Positions 8,645-16,854 of a stretch of 64,000 nt of DNA are shown piece after piece. Every line of letters starts with the position of its first letter. Position 1 is the first letter of the stretch. A program made the position numbers and the translations under genes. The notes under the pieces are model-generated. The model was not told the origin of the DNA. It saw only the letters and a list, made by a program, of their open reading frames with translations, and did not search any database. The DNA comes from CAYZPW01 sp964480475 (GTDB taxonomy: Bacteria > B130-G9): assembly GCA_964480475.1 (NCBI GenBank), contig CAYZPW010000002.1:1-64000 (forward strand). Reading direction: 5' to 3'.

Positions 8645-9409
8645 TCAGACCACCGGACTCCCCGGGCGGCGTTGCTGCACTTGTTTGTTCACACGCACGA
8701 CATCTTCGTGGCTGCTCAGGTAGTCTATCACATCCTGCACGGCTAGGAGCTGACCGGGACGATAGAGCTCGTGGAATACAGCGGAGAGCACCTGGAAGTC
8801 CTCGTGGGTGTCGAGCGTGAGCCTAACGTCGGGCCGCCCGAGTTCTGATCTCAGCTCTTTCAAGCGGAAGCGGTCAGGATGCTCCCGAATGAACAAAGTG
8901 ACGTGCTCGCGGTGGTCCGGCCTGTCACATATCTCCTGAACGTGCCTCAAGGCAGCCAAGGATACTGCCTCGCACGAAGTGCCCAACGGCGAGTTCGCGG
9001 CGTAGCAGAACTGTAGGTCTGGGTCCCGGCGCATCGCATCGACAAGACAATCAACGATGTCGGGATCGACGAGCGGGTTATCACCGGTCACTCGGACCAC
9101 GATGTCGGCGCCGATGGCCGACGCCGCGGAGATATACCGCTTCAAAACGTCATCTTCACTGCCTCGTTCACATCGGACCGAGACCCGGTTGCACAGGCTG
9201 ACTATAGCGTCGTCAGCTGGGTTTTGGGATGTTGCGACCGCGACGCAATCAAGGCTTTTGCAGGCCTTCAGCCTATCGATTACGTGGGCTAGAACCGGCT
9301 TGCCCGCTAGTTCAAGCAACGTCTTGCCGGGCAGCCTCTCCGAACACATCCGGGCCTGAACAATCGCACAGGCGAGCCCTGGCGGCGAGTCCTCATCGCA
9401 CTCCTGCAT
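8645..9409 (-). CDS. SpsF-like cytidylyltransferase
   Basis: A 254-residue nucleotidyltransferase of the acylneuraminate cytidylyltransferase/SpsF group, which makes CMP-activated sugars for surface polysaccharides. The substrate loop near the N-terminus is IVQARMCSERLPGKTLLELAGKPVL (canonical QARMGSxRLPGK, with Cys replacing Gly). VRVTGDNPLVDPDIVDCLV carries the metal-binding aspartate, and TLDTHEDF follows near the C-terminus. It overlaps the upstream gene by 17 bases, indicating translational coupling. The specific sugar is unknown; no sialic- or legionaminic-acid synthase is in the window. Confidence 0.85.
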   Translation of the reverse strand: MQECDEDSPPGLACAIVQARMCSERLPGKTLLELAGKPVLAHVIDRLKACKSLDCVAVATSQNPADDAIVSLCNRVSVRCERGSEDDVLKRYISAASAIGADIVVRVTGDNPLVDPDIVDCLVDAMRRDPDLQFCYAANSPLGTSCEAVSLAALRHVQEICDRPDHREHVTLFIREHPDRFRLKELRSELGRPDVRLTLDTHEDFQVLSAVFHELYRPGQLLAVQDVIDYLSSHEDVVRVNKQVQQRRPGSPVV

Positions 9410-10112
9410 ACTTGACCTCTCTCAGCATCAAAAGCTCTTTCCCGTCTTTGGTGAGTTCGAAGCTGCCCGCCGATCTGATGTCATCGACCCGGCCGCCGTC
9501 ATCGGTCAGAAGTCGCACTGCGGCGAGGCGCGAAAGCGGTTTGATCAGAATGTGTCGGATGACCCATTCAAGGGTAAGGCTCGGATAAGGAGGGTTCTTG
9601 TCGCTCAGAGCTATCCCAAGGTGCTCCCGCAGCCTGTCGCTGAACTCATCCAATCGAACGGGTGAGTCCGGCTCCAAGGCGAGAACGAGGTCGAGAACAT
9701 CCGCTCGCCGCTCGGCGATCCTTTCGCCCAAGTCGCCGCGCGGGAAGAGCACTGACCAGGGGTAATCGTTCACGTATGCGGAGGCAAGCGTTATGAGGCG
9801 CCTTTCTGGCTCTCTCGAGAGAAAGAGGTAACCATACTGCGAGACGCGGAGCGCGCCGTCTGAGGCAGTCGTCATGCCGGAGAATCGGCACAGTGTATCG
9901 GCGAAGAAGACGTCGGGATAGTGCCGCTCATTGGGCAGATAGCCATACCGCCCGGCGGTCGGATCGAATAACCTGACAATCTCCTGAAGGCTTTGATTCG
10001 CGATCAGCCCGCTTTCCGGCGATAGGGAGATGCGGTTTGAGTGGACGTAGGTCAGGAATCGCTCGGCCTGGCCCACGATTGCTGGGCCAGAGTAGGTCTC
10101 GTTTGAACTCAA
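9393..10112 (-). CDS. Hypothetical protein coupled to the cytidylyltransferase
   Basis: A soluble 239-residue protein with no recognised family. It is mainly helical by eye, with a C-terminal half that reads like a winged-helix or restriction-associated region (RLAAVRLLTDDGGRVDDIRSAGSFELTKDGKELLMLREV). Its start overlaps the stop of the NtrC-like regulator (ATGA-type, 10109-10112) and its end overlaps the next gene, so it is translated as part of the two-component/cytidylyltransferase run. Its position suggests a link to signalling or surface sugars, which is inference only. Confidence 0.65.
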   Translation of the reverse strand: MSSNETYSGPAIVGQAERFLTYVHSNRISLSPESGLIANQSLQEIVRLFDPTAGRYGYLPNERHYPDVFFADTLCRFSGMTTASDGALRVSQYGYLFLSREPERRLITLASAYVNDYPWSVLFPRGDLGERIAERRADVLDLVLALEPDSPVRLDEFSDRLREHLGIALSDKNPPYPSLTLEWVIRHILIKPLSRLAAVRLLTDDGGRVDDIRSAGSFELTKDGKELLMLREVKYAGVR

Positions 10113-11482
10113 TCTTCTATCCCCTCGAGGCTAAACTCTTTCATTTTGGCCCACAGCGTCGATCGGCTAATTCCAAGCATTCTCGCGGCCTTGGCCTTAT
10201 TCCAGTTGGTCAGTCTCAAGACGCTAAGAGTATGTGCTCGTTCGAGGTCTTTCAGCGTAACCGGGCGCTGGCCCTTGGAATCGGGCCTGCTCGTGCTCTG
10301 CACCTCAAGGGCAAGGTCGCCGTCGTCAATGCTCTCGTCGGCGCAGACAATCGCCGCACGTTCAATGACATTCTCAAGCTCCCTGACGTTGCCCGGCCAG
10401 GGATACTCCAAAAGGGCCTTCTGAGCATTTTCCGTAAGGCCACTTATCCTCTTTCGCTTGGCAAGCGACATCCTGTCTAGGATGAACTCCGCCAGGGGCA
10501 TGATGTCCTCCCGGCGTTTCCTGAGCGGAGGTATATCGATGGTGAATACGTTAAGCCTGAACAGCAGGTCCTCCCTAAATCTGCCGCTCTTAATGGCCTG
10601 CTTGAGGTCCTGATTGGTCGCGGACACGACTCGCACGTCAACCTTCACGGAGTCCTTGGCGCCGAGCGGCACGAACTCCTCCTCTTGCAGCGCACGGAGG
10701 ACCTTTGCCTGAGTTGATGGCGACATGTCTCCTATCTCGTCTAAGAATATCGTGCCCTGATTCGCCTGCAAGAACTTGCCCTGCTTCTCAGAAACGCCCG
10801 TCGCGGTGCCCTTCTCGATCCCGAAGAGCTCCGACTCGAGAAGCGTCTCCGGAATCGCGGCGCAATTGAGCGCCACGAAGGGCATCCTCGAGCGAGGCCC
10901 GTTGTAGTGTATCACGCGGGCCAAGAGCTCCTTGCCGGTCCCGCTCTCGCCCACGATCAAGACTCTGGCCTCGGTCGGCGCAACCTTTCTGACGAGGTCC
11001 ACAACACGCTTCATCGGCTTCGACACTGCAATCACCGCATCGTAGCTGAAGCGATTCATCTGCTCACGCTGCAAGTGCCGAAGCGACTCGATCTCCCGGG
11101 AAATGGCTCGGCTTTGCAGTGCCTTCTTGACTTTGAAGACGATTTCCTCATTCTCGCAAGGAGTTGTAATGTAGTCGCAAGCCCCGAGCTTCGTGGCCTC
11201 GATCGCAGTGCTTATGGAGCCGAAGGCCGTTGCGACCATGACCTCCGTCTCTTTAGAGAGGCGCTTGACCTGTCTCAACACCTTAATCCCAGAATCGCGC
11301 TTCTCCATCCTGAGGTCTGTAATGACGAGGTCGAAGCTCTCCTTGCGGATGCGCTTTATCGCTTCCTTCTCGCTGGAGGCCTCCGCCACCTCATGGCCCT
11401 CAGCCTTCAGCAGGAGACTGAGCGTGGTTCGCATCGACTGATCATCATCGACAACTAGTATCTTGCCAAAACAGTCCGTCAT
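10109..11482 (-). CDS. NtrC-family response regulator with altered motifs
   Basis: Cytoplasmic response regulator of the partner kinase just upstream (4-base overlap). Domains: REC (residues 8-120, phospho-acceptor D56 in ITDLRME), AAA+ (150-385; Walker A GESGTGKE at 178-185, Walker B TIFLDEIGD at 244-252), and a C-terminal Fis-type HTH (NKAKAARMLGISRSTLWAKM). Two departures: the sigma-54 contact motif GAFTGA is replaced by GTATGV (225-230), and the conserved REC lysine before proline is threonine (YITTPC). Most other ATPase residues are intact. GTATGV-like versions occur in some members of this family, so it may contact a holoenzyme differently or not use sigma-54. Targets unknown. Confidence 0.9.
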   Translation of the reverse strand: MTDCFGKILVVDDDQSMRTTLSLLLKAEGHEVAEASSEKEAIKRIRKESFDLVITDLRMEKRDSGIKVLRQVKRLSKETEVMVATAFGSISTAIEATKLGACDYITTPCENEEIVFKVKKALQSRAISREIESLRHLQREQMNRFSYDAVIAVSKPMKRVVDLVRKVAPTEARVLIVGESGTGKELLARVIHYNGPRSRMPFVALNCAAIPETLLESELFGIEKGTATGVSEKQGKFLQANQGTIFLDEIGDMSPSTQAKVLRALQEEEFVPLGAKDSVKVDVRVVSATNQDLKQAIKSGRFREDLLFRLNVFTIDIPPLRKRREDIMPLAEFILDRMSLAKRKRISGLTENAQKALLEYPWPGNVRELENVIERAAIVCADESIDDGDLALEVQSTSRPDSKGQRPVTLKDLERAHTLSVLRLTNWNKAKAARMLGISRSTLWAKMKEFSLEGIED

Positions 11483-12909
11483 CTGGCGCCCTGGTCCTCT
11501 CTGCCATCGCGATTGTCTGCGCCAAGCTGCTTGCTGAGCGTGAACCTGATCCTGGTTCCTTGTTCACCCGTTTCTGCCACAATGATCGAGCCCCCGTGGG
11601 CCTCGACTATCTGTTTTGTGATGTGCAGGCCAAGCCCGAGTCCTCCCTCACCCTCGGAGCCGCGCCCGGCGCGAACGAAACTATCGAATATCTTGCCCGT
11701 CTTGTGGGCTGGAATACCGGGCCCCTGGTCCTCCACGTCGAACACCACGAACTTCGCGCCGTCCTTGGCTGTGAGCTTCAATATCCCGTCGTCACGGTTA
11801 TACCGGTCCGCGTTGTGAAGCAGGTTGATTATCACCTGAGACACCTTGTCCGCATCAAACAACATCTCAATGGGCTGCGCCGGAAGCGCTGCCACTAGCT
11901 GCTTAGAACGCTTGACCAAGCTCTTCTCAGACTCGTTCACAAGAGCGCGCAGCAGCTCGCTCAGATCGCCCTTCCTTAGATTCAGGCTGAATGCCCCGCG
12001 CTCTATTCGCGAGACGTCCAGGAGCTCCTCGATCATCCTGATCAAACGGTCCGCGTTGTTCTTTACGACCGAAACCGCCTCATTCTGCTGACGTGTCAGC
12101 TCTCCGATCTTTCCCGACAGGAGAAGGTCGTAAGACATCTTCATCGACGAAAGAGGCGTTTTGAGCTCGTGCGAGACGACTGCCATGAATCTGGACTTCG
12201 TCGCATCCAACTGCTTCAGGCGAAGGGATTTGCTCTCTATCTCATTCCGTATCGAAGTATATACGGCGAGCACAATGAACGATGCTCCGAGAATGGGCAG
12301 CACATCGGCCAGGTATTTGAACATGTAGTTGGACTTGTCGAAGTAGAAGAAAAAAGCGACGACTTGATGAGCGTAAAAGAGCCAGAAGGCCTTCCTGTAG
12401 AAGTGATGAACCGAGCCCCGGAGCGCATAGCACGAGGCAATCGCGAACGACAGGATCACGATATTGAGCATCGTGAACAGGAACGGGGTCCAGACCATTA
12501 GGTCTCTGTATGGCAGCAGCCTGTCGAAGAAGATGATCTCAAGGACTAGCAGGAATATGAAGCCGAAGTAAGTAATCAGCAGCTTTTCAAATCTAAGGTG
12601 GCTGCGGGCCATGCGTATGATCACGACGCCGGCCAATATCGCAAACGATAGGTTCTCCCACGCATACGTTACTAGTATCGTGAATGAACGGGAGATCGGC
12701 CGCTCGCTTAAATGGCTGATGGCGAAGAACAGATAAGGGAAGAGAAGGCGTATCACCAGTATGGTGAACGCCAGACCTATTACATAGTAATCCCGGTTAT
12801 GGGTGCGCTGCCACTCGCTGAAAGCCATAATCCAAACGAACAGCGCAAATGCAAGCCCAAGGACCTGGTAAGCGAGTTCTGCCTCAGGCGGGGTGAAGGT
12901 TTGCGGCAT
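11479..12909 (-). CDS. Membrane sensor histidine kinase
   Basis: Sensor kinase paired with the NtrC-like regulator. The first 220 residues hold about seven hydrophobic segments with very short loops, so the signal is probably sensed within or at the membrane rather than by a periplasmic domain. HisKA follows (SRFMAVVSHELKTPLSSMKM, phospho-acceptor H247), then a HATPase domain with the N-box (INLLHNADRYNR), G1 (DVEDQGPGIP) and G2 (GEGGLGLGLHITKQIVEAHGG). Length 476 aa. It lies 37 bases after rplI, so this signalling pair reads from the ribosomal-protein run. The stimulus is unknown. Confidence 0.92.
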   Translation of the reverse strand: MPQTFTPPEAELAYQVLGLAFALFVWIMAFSEWQRTHNRDYYVIGLAFTILVIRLLFPYLFFAISHLSERPISRSFTILVTYAWENLSFAILAGVVIIRMARSHLRFEKLLITYFGFIFLLVLEIIFFDRLLPYRDLMVWTPFLFTMLNIVILSFAIASCYALRGSVHHFYRKAFWLFYAHQVVAFFFYFDKSNYMFKYLADVLPILGASFIVLAVYTSIRNEIESKSLRLKQLDATKSRFMAVVSHELKTPLSSMKMSYDLLLSGKIGELTRQQNEAVSVVKNNADRLIRMIEELLDVSRIERGAFSLNLRKGDLSELLRALVNESEKSLVKRSKQLVAALPAQPIEMLFDADKVSQVIINLLHNADRYNRDDGILKLTAKDGAKFVVFDVEDQGPGIPAHKTGKIFDSFVRAGRGSEGEGGLGLGLHITKQIVEAHGGSIIVAETGEQGTRIRFTLSKQLGADNRDGREDQGAR

Positions 12910-12945
12910 AGCCCTCTCGCTTCCATGCTTTTAGCCTAGATGACC

Positions 12946-13428
12946 CTATTTTGAAGCCTCAGGTTCCTCTTCAGCCTCTTCTTTTTCTACCCATACCTTC
13001 AATTCAGCGGTTACATCCTGGTGCAGCCTGATTGGGACCGTGTGAATACCCAATGACCGGATAGGTCTTTCAAGCTGGACCTTCCTCGAATCGATATCCA
13101 GACCCTGCTGTTGAATCGCGGCCGCGATATCCCGGGCCGTAACCGACCCGAATATCTTATCCTCCTCGCCCGATTGCCGACGGAAGCGGCACTGGATGCT
13201 CTGTATGCGCTCGGCGACGCTCTGGGCATCCTTGACCTCGTGCCTCTTTCTCACCGCGACCTGCCGATTAGCATCCCGGAGCGCCATGAGGCTCCTCTTC
13301 GTCACAGCCACAGCCAGATCACGTGGAATCAAGAAGTTCCGAGCGTAACCATTCTTGACCGCAACTCTGTCGCCAGCGTTCCCGAGCTTCTCTACGTCGT
13401 GCTTAAGAAAAACCTCAACGTTCGCCAT
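12946..13428 (-). CDS. rplI: 50S ribosomal protein L9
   Basis: Binds 23S rRNA near the L1 stalk. The conserved N-terminal domain MANVEVFLKHDVEKLGNAGDRVAVKNGYARNFLIP is textbook L9, followed by the long connecting helix and the C-terminal rRNA-binding domain (KIFGSVTARDIAAAIQQQG). Length 160 aa with an acidic C-terminal extension. Located after rpsR-DUF2232, the usual rpsF-ssb-rpsR-rplI neighbourhood. Confidence 0.97.
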   Translation of the reverse strand: MANVEVFLKHDVEKLGNAGDRVAVKNGYARNFLIPRDLAVAVTKRSLMALRDANRQVAVRKRHEVKDAQSVAERIQSIQCRFRRQSGEEDKIFGSVTARDIAAAIQQQGLDIDSRKVQLERPIRSLGIHTVPIRLHQDVTAELKVWVEKEEAEEEPEASK

Positions 13429-13452
13429 CTACATTACCTCTCAAATGCAGCG

Positions 13453-14463
13453 CTAACCGCCCTGTTGCTCCTGCGGCGCGTCCTTCGACCTTACTTTCCT
13501 GAAGTCAATGAATACGTCCAGAAAACCGATGGCTACCGCCAAAGGGAAAAACAGATACCCCGTCACCAACAAGATTATCAGAAGCCCAGCCCACAGAAAA
13601 GCTCTGGATGAAATGACGCGTGCAGCGAAGAAAAACACCACCGCAAATCCCTGCGCAAAATACACCGTCCCCACCGAAATCAGGCAGTTGAGAGACAGAC
13701 GAAAAGGCGAGCCGTCCGTTAAGAAAAGAAGCACGCCGGCCCCAATGACCAGGAAGACTAGATGGTCCGGCGCGTGCCAAAGCCTGAACTGTCCTCTGGA
13801 AGTCGCCTCATGCACGCTGGCGCCAAAAAGGCGTCTGATAAGCGCCCTCAACGCCGCGAACCCGACTATCACGTAGAGCAACTCCCCGATCGTTACCAAA
13901 GCCGGGAGAACGAGCATTATATATCGAACTGCCTTGCCGGCCTGCTCCTCCCCAATCGAGGTCTTCAACTGCTCGAAGACATCAGCGTTCTCGGCCGGTA
14001 GGTTATCCACAAAGAGGCTCTTGAACGCTGCCTCGTCCCCCGGTATCACGGAGCCGGGGGCTGCAACCTGCAAACCTATCAAAGTTACGGCCGAAACAGC
14101 CAGGGTCCCGGCTACGATTGTCCGAAACGGCGTGAGGCCCCTTCTCACATGTTCACCCAGAATGACGCCAAGCATCGCGCCTCCCGCCGCAAAACCCAAC
14201 GCCTGCTCCAGAGAAACGAAGCCCCACAGAACGAGGCATCCGCCAGCGACTAATCCGAGCACAACAGTTGGCCCGAAAAGGATATAGCTCAAGGCGACCG
14301 GAACAGGCATTAGGACCTTGGTCAGGACCCGAAGCGGCGGCAACATGAAATGGACAGCGCACAGCATCAACGTTACCCCAACGGCGCCGTATGCTATCCG
14401 CCCAAACGATGCGGCGCTGAGGCCCCCTCGCTCGGCCGCGTTCCTTGCTTCAGATGGCTCCAA
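13453..14463 (-). CDS. DUF2232 (YybS-like) membrane protein
   Basis: A polytopic membrane protein of 336 residues with about eight hydrophobic segments; several sit in pairs (VTLMLCAVHFMLPPLRVL, LVFLVIGAGVLLFLTDG, AGLLIILLVTGYLFFPLAVAIGFLDVF). Family and position between rpsR and rplI match the YybS/DUF2232 group, which is often found there; its biochemical role is unknown. It starts 10 bases after the rpsR stop and ends 24 bases before rplI. Confidence 0.85.
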   Translation of the reverse strand: MEPSEARNAAERGGLSAASFGRIAYGAVGVTLMLCAVHFMLPPLRVLTKVLMPVPVALSYILFGPTVVLGLVAGGCLVLWGFVSLEQALGFAAGGAMLGVILGEHVRRGLTPFRTIVAGTLAVSAVTLIGLQVAAPGSVIPGDEAAFKSLFVDNLPAENADVFEQLKTSIGEEQAGKAVRYIMLVLPALVTIGELLYVIVGFAALRALIRRLFGASVHEATSRGQFRLWHAPDHLVFLVIGAGVLLFLTDGSPFRLSLNCLISVGTVYFAQGFAVVFFFAARVISSRAFLWAGLLIILLVTGYLFFPLAVAIGFLDVFIDFRKVRSKDAPQEQQGG

Positions 14464-14473
14464 TCCTGCCGCC

Positions 14474-14701
14474 TTATTCTCCTACGAATGGGAGGAGAGC
14501 CAGAATCCTCCCACGCTTTACCGCGGTCGTAAGCTGACGTTGGTGCCGTGCGCAGGCGCCAGATATACGACGGGGGATGATCTTTCCCCGGTCCGTTATG
14601 AAGAACTTCAAGAGGTCCACTTCCTTGTAATCGACCTTGTCGATCTTCTTCTCGCAGAATCTACAGTATCGCCTCCTGTAAGGCCTGAAACCTATTGGCA
14701 T
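14474..14701 (-). CDS. rpsR: 30S ribosomal protein S18
   Basis: Ribosomal protein S18, which sits with S6 and S11 on the platform of the small subunit. The 75-residue sequence shows a zinc-type CRFCEKK near the N-terminus (the second CxxC pair seen in some bacteria is not complete), YKEVDLLKFFITDRGKI and the conserved end RRISGACARHQRQLTTAVKRGRILALLPFV. Preceded by AGGAAAG on the minus strand. Part of rpsF-ssb-rpsR. Confidence 0.96.
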   Translation of the reverse strand: MPIGFRPYRRRYCRFCEKKIDKVDYKEVDLLKFFITDRGKIIPRRISGACARHQRQLTTAVKRGRILALLPFVGE

Positions 14702-14778
14702 TGCTCTTTCCTAAAACTCCTGCTCAAAATGAATATGTCGAAAACGAGACACTCATGCGTCAGGACACGAGTGCGACA

Positions 14779-15195
14779 TTAGAAGGGCAAATCGTCGTCC
14801 GAAACGAGGTCTGCATCGGGCTTTTCAAAGCCTTGATCCTTGAAGGCGCCAGCCCCGCCCTCCGCCCTTGGGGAAGACAAGAACTGAACATTGGACGCAA
14901 CAACTTTGAGCATCCTTCGCTTCTGACCCTCCTGCTCCCATTCGTCCATCCGCAGTTTGCCCTCAACAAAGACCAACTTCCCTTTCAAAAGGTGCTCTGC
15001 CTTTGCCTCGGCACGCTCGCCCCAAAAGGAGATCCGGTTGATGAACATCGTCTCCTCAGTCCACCCCTCGCCTTCACGTTTGGGGGTGTTGATCGCGAGC
15101 GAAAACTGGCAAACGGGACGGTTCGACGTCGTGTATTTCAGCTCGGCATCGTGCGTGAGGCGCCCAACCAAGAAAACTCTATTTAGGTCCGTCAT
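14779..15195 (-). CDS. ssb: Single-stranded DNA-binding protein
   Basis: OB-fold SSB, the replication and repair protein that coats single-stranded DNA as a tetramer. MTDLNRVFLVGRLTHDAELKYT begins the OB fold; FINRISFWGERAEAKAEHLLKGKLVFVEGKL is the core. The tail ends in the acidic DDDLPF tip that recruits partner proteins. At 138 aa it has a short linker. Located 17 bases downstream of rpsF. Confidence 0.97.
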   Translation of the reverse strand: MTDLNRVFLVGRLTHDAELKYTTSNRPVCQFSLAINTPKREGEGWTEETMFINRISFWGERAEAKAEHLLKGKLVFVEGKLRMDEWEQEGQKRRMLKVVASNVQFLSSPRAEGGAGAFKDQGFEKPDADLVSDDDLPF

Positions 15196-15212
15196 AGCAA
15201 TGTCCTCTTTCC

Positions 15213-15560
15213 CTAGCTTGACGCTTCCTCTTCGGACTCGTCAAGTTCGACATCTTCGTCCAAGACTTTCTCCGCTTCTTCGAGCCTAACGAAAAGGTGA
15301 CGAAGAACCTCGTCCGTCAATTTGAGCTGCCGGTCAATCTCGTCTTTCGCAGAAGAGTCGCCGAAGAAACGCATGATGACGTAGTACGCTTCGTGAAACT
15401 TCTTCAGCTCATACGCAGTTCTTCTCATGCCCCATTCCTTAACCTCGGTCCGAATGCAGCCGAGGCGCTTGCCAAGCTCTTCGAAACGCTTAATCTGAGA
15501 GACCCTATTCTCTTCCGGGAGATTTGGCCTCAGAGCGTAAACTAGTTCGTATGCTCTCAA
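15213..15560 (-). CDS. rpsF: 30S ribosomal protein S6
   Basis: S6, the platform protein that binds S18. The opening MRAYELVYALRPNLPEE and the segment KRFEELGKRLGCIRTEVKEWGMRRTAYELKKFHEAYYVIMRF are typical, followed by LTDEVLRHLFVRLEEAE and an acidic tail (DEDVELDESEEEASS). Length 115 aa. It overlaps the pth stop by 4 bases. Confidence 0.96.
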   Translation of the reverse strand: MRAYELVYALRPNLPEENRVSQIKRFEELGKRLGCIRTEVKEWGMRRTAYELKKFHEAYYVIMRFFGDSSAKDEIDRQLKLTDEVLRHLFVRLEEAEKVLDEDVELDESEEEASS

Positions 15561-16195
15561 GTGAGCTTTCCTCTCTCTGTGGTTCTTTTGTTATGAATAT
15601 TCATCGCGGCAACACCACCTTGTGCAGCAAAATCCACCACCGCTTTTGAGCATCTTCGCAGAACATCGCCCAGCAACTCAAGCTGCTCTTGAGCGAACGG
15701 AGACAGAACCCAGTCAACTCTCGACGCGCCACGCTGTGGATGGCCAATACCAACCCTCAGCCTATAAAAGCCTGAGGCGCCGAGCCTCTCAATGATCGAC
15801 ACCAAGCCCTTGTGGCCTACGGAGCCGCCGCCAAACTTGAACTTATAATGCCCCACTTCTAACGCGATATCGTCATGCACCACCAGAACTTTGTCAACAT
15901 CAATTTTAGACCGTTCAACAAGATACTTCACATAGGTCCCCGAGTTGTTGACATAAGTCCTGGGTTTCGCAAGCAGACCTGACTTAGCCTTCATCTCCCA
16001 GTTCCAGACATCTCCCCGCCAGAGCCGGCGAAATCGGCCGCCTTCGGAACTAGCAAGAGCGTCGAGAACCATGAAGCCCACATTGTGCCGGGTCTCTGCA
16101 TAATCACTGCCCGGATTGCCGATACCGACCACCAGGAAATCCAGTGCCCTTTTTGGGGGGCGCTTTCGCCTCAATGACGTCCAAAAGCCACTCAT
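15557..16195 (-). CDS. pth: Peptidyl-tRNA hydrolase
   Basis: Frees tRNA from stalled peptidyl-tRNA in the cytoplasm. FLVVGIGNPGSDYAETRHNVGFMVLDAL contains the catalytic histidine; AKPRTYVNNSGTYVKYLV, VHDDIALEVGHYKFKFGGGSVGHKGLVSI and RLRVGIGHP complete the fold. The open frame continues 20 basic residues upstream into the rplY tail; ATG at 16195 is preferred, giving 212 aa, with an extra basic N-terminal stretch (SLRRKRPPKRALD). Located 10 bases after rplY. Confidence 0.95.
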   Translation of the reverse strand: MSGFWTSLRRKRPPKRALDFLVVGIGNPGSDYAETRHNVGFMVLDALASSEGGRFRRLWRGDVWNWEMKAKSGLLAKPRTYVNNSGTYVKYLVERSKIDVDKVLVVHDDIALEVGHYKFKFGGGSVGHKGLVSIIERLGASGFYRLRVGIGHPQRGASRVDWVLSPFAQEQLELLGDVLRRCSKAVVDFAAQGGVAAMNIHNKRTTERGKLT

Positions 16196-16205
16196 GGCTC
16201 GGCTG

Positions 16206-16832
16206 CTACTCGCTTGCTGTCTCTTCCGCTTCGGCCTCCTCGGCTTCCTCCTCAACCTTCTCTACTTCCTCGCCCTTCTTGGCGAGAATGGTTACAACAG
16301 TCCTTTGAGGCTCCTCAGTTATCTCAATCGTATCCGGGACCAAAAGGTCTCTAATGTGAACGGAATCGCCAACCATAAGGGCGGCAACATCTACCTCTAT
16401 CTGGTGAATGAGGTCCCTGGGAAGGCATCGGATCTTGGCAATCCTCATGTTGTGCTGGAGCATCCCACCCATCTTGACGCCCTGTGCCGTGCCAACCAAG
16501 ACAATCGGAACGTCAACTATGAGCTTCGTGCCTCTGATGACTCTGAAAAAGTCGATGTGCAGCAGCCGCTCGCCTATGTGATCGAACTGCGCCTCCTTCA
16601 CGAGAACATCCATCGACTTACCGTTGTCTATCCTCATGTCGATCAATTCCGTCTCGTAATCGGACAGCCGTAATATCGGCGCTAGATCGCCCGCTGTAAC
16701 CGAGACCGGAACGGCCTCCATCTCACGACCATAGACGACGCCAGGGATCAGCCCTCTTTGGCGCATCTTTGTCGCGCGGCTCTTACCTCGCCAGTCTCTG
16801 GATGAGGCGCTCAATTTCAGATTCTCTGCCAC
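16206..16832 (-). CDS. rplY: 50S ribosomal protein L25 / Ctc, long form
   Basis: L25, 5S rRNA binder. LKLSASSRDWRGKSRATKMRQRGLIPGVVYG is the conserved N-terminal segment. The protein carries the second CTC-type domain and an acidic tail (EEVEKVEEEAEEAEAEE). An upstream ATG at 16862 overlaps prs by 8 bases, but a GTG at 16832 sits 7 bases after GGGGAG, puts the start at MAENLKLSASS and leaves 22 bases to prs; it is chosen. Length about 208 aa. Precedes pth. Confidence 0.93.
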   Translation of the reverse strand: MAENLKLSASSRDWRGKSRATKMRQRGLIPGVVYGREMEAVPVSVTAGDLAPILRLSDYETELIDMRIDNGKSMDVLVKEAQFDHIGERLLHIDFFRVIRGTKLIVDVPIVLVGTAQGVKMGGMLQHNMRIAKIRCLPRDLIHQIEVDVAALMVGDSVHIRDLLVPDTIEITEEPQRTVVTILAKKGEEVEKVEEEAEEAEAEETASE

Positions 16833-16854
16833 CTTATCGCTCCCCAATAGTATC

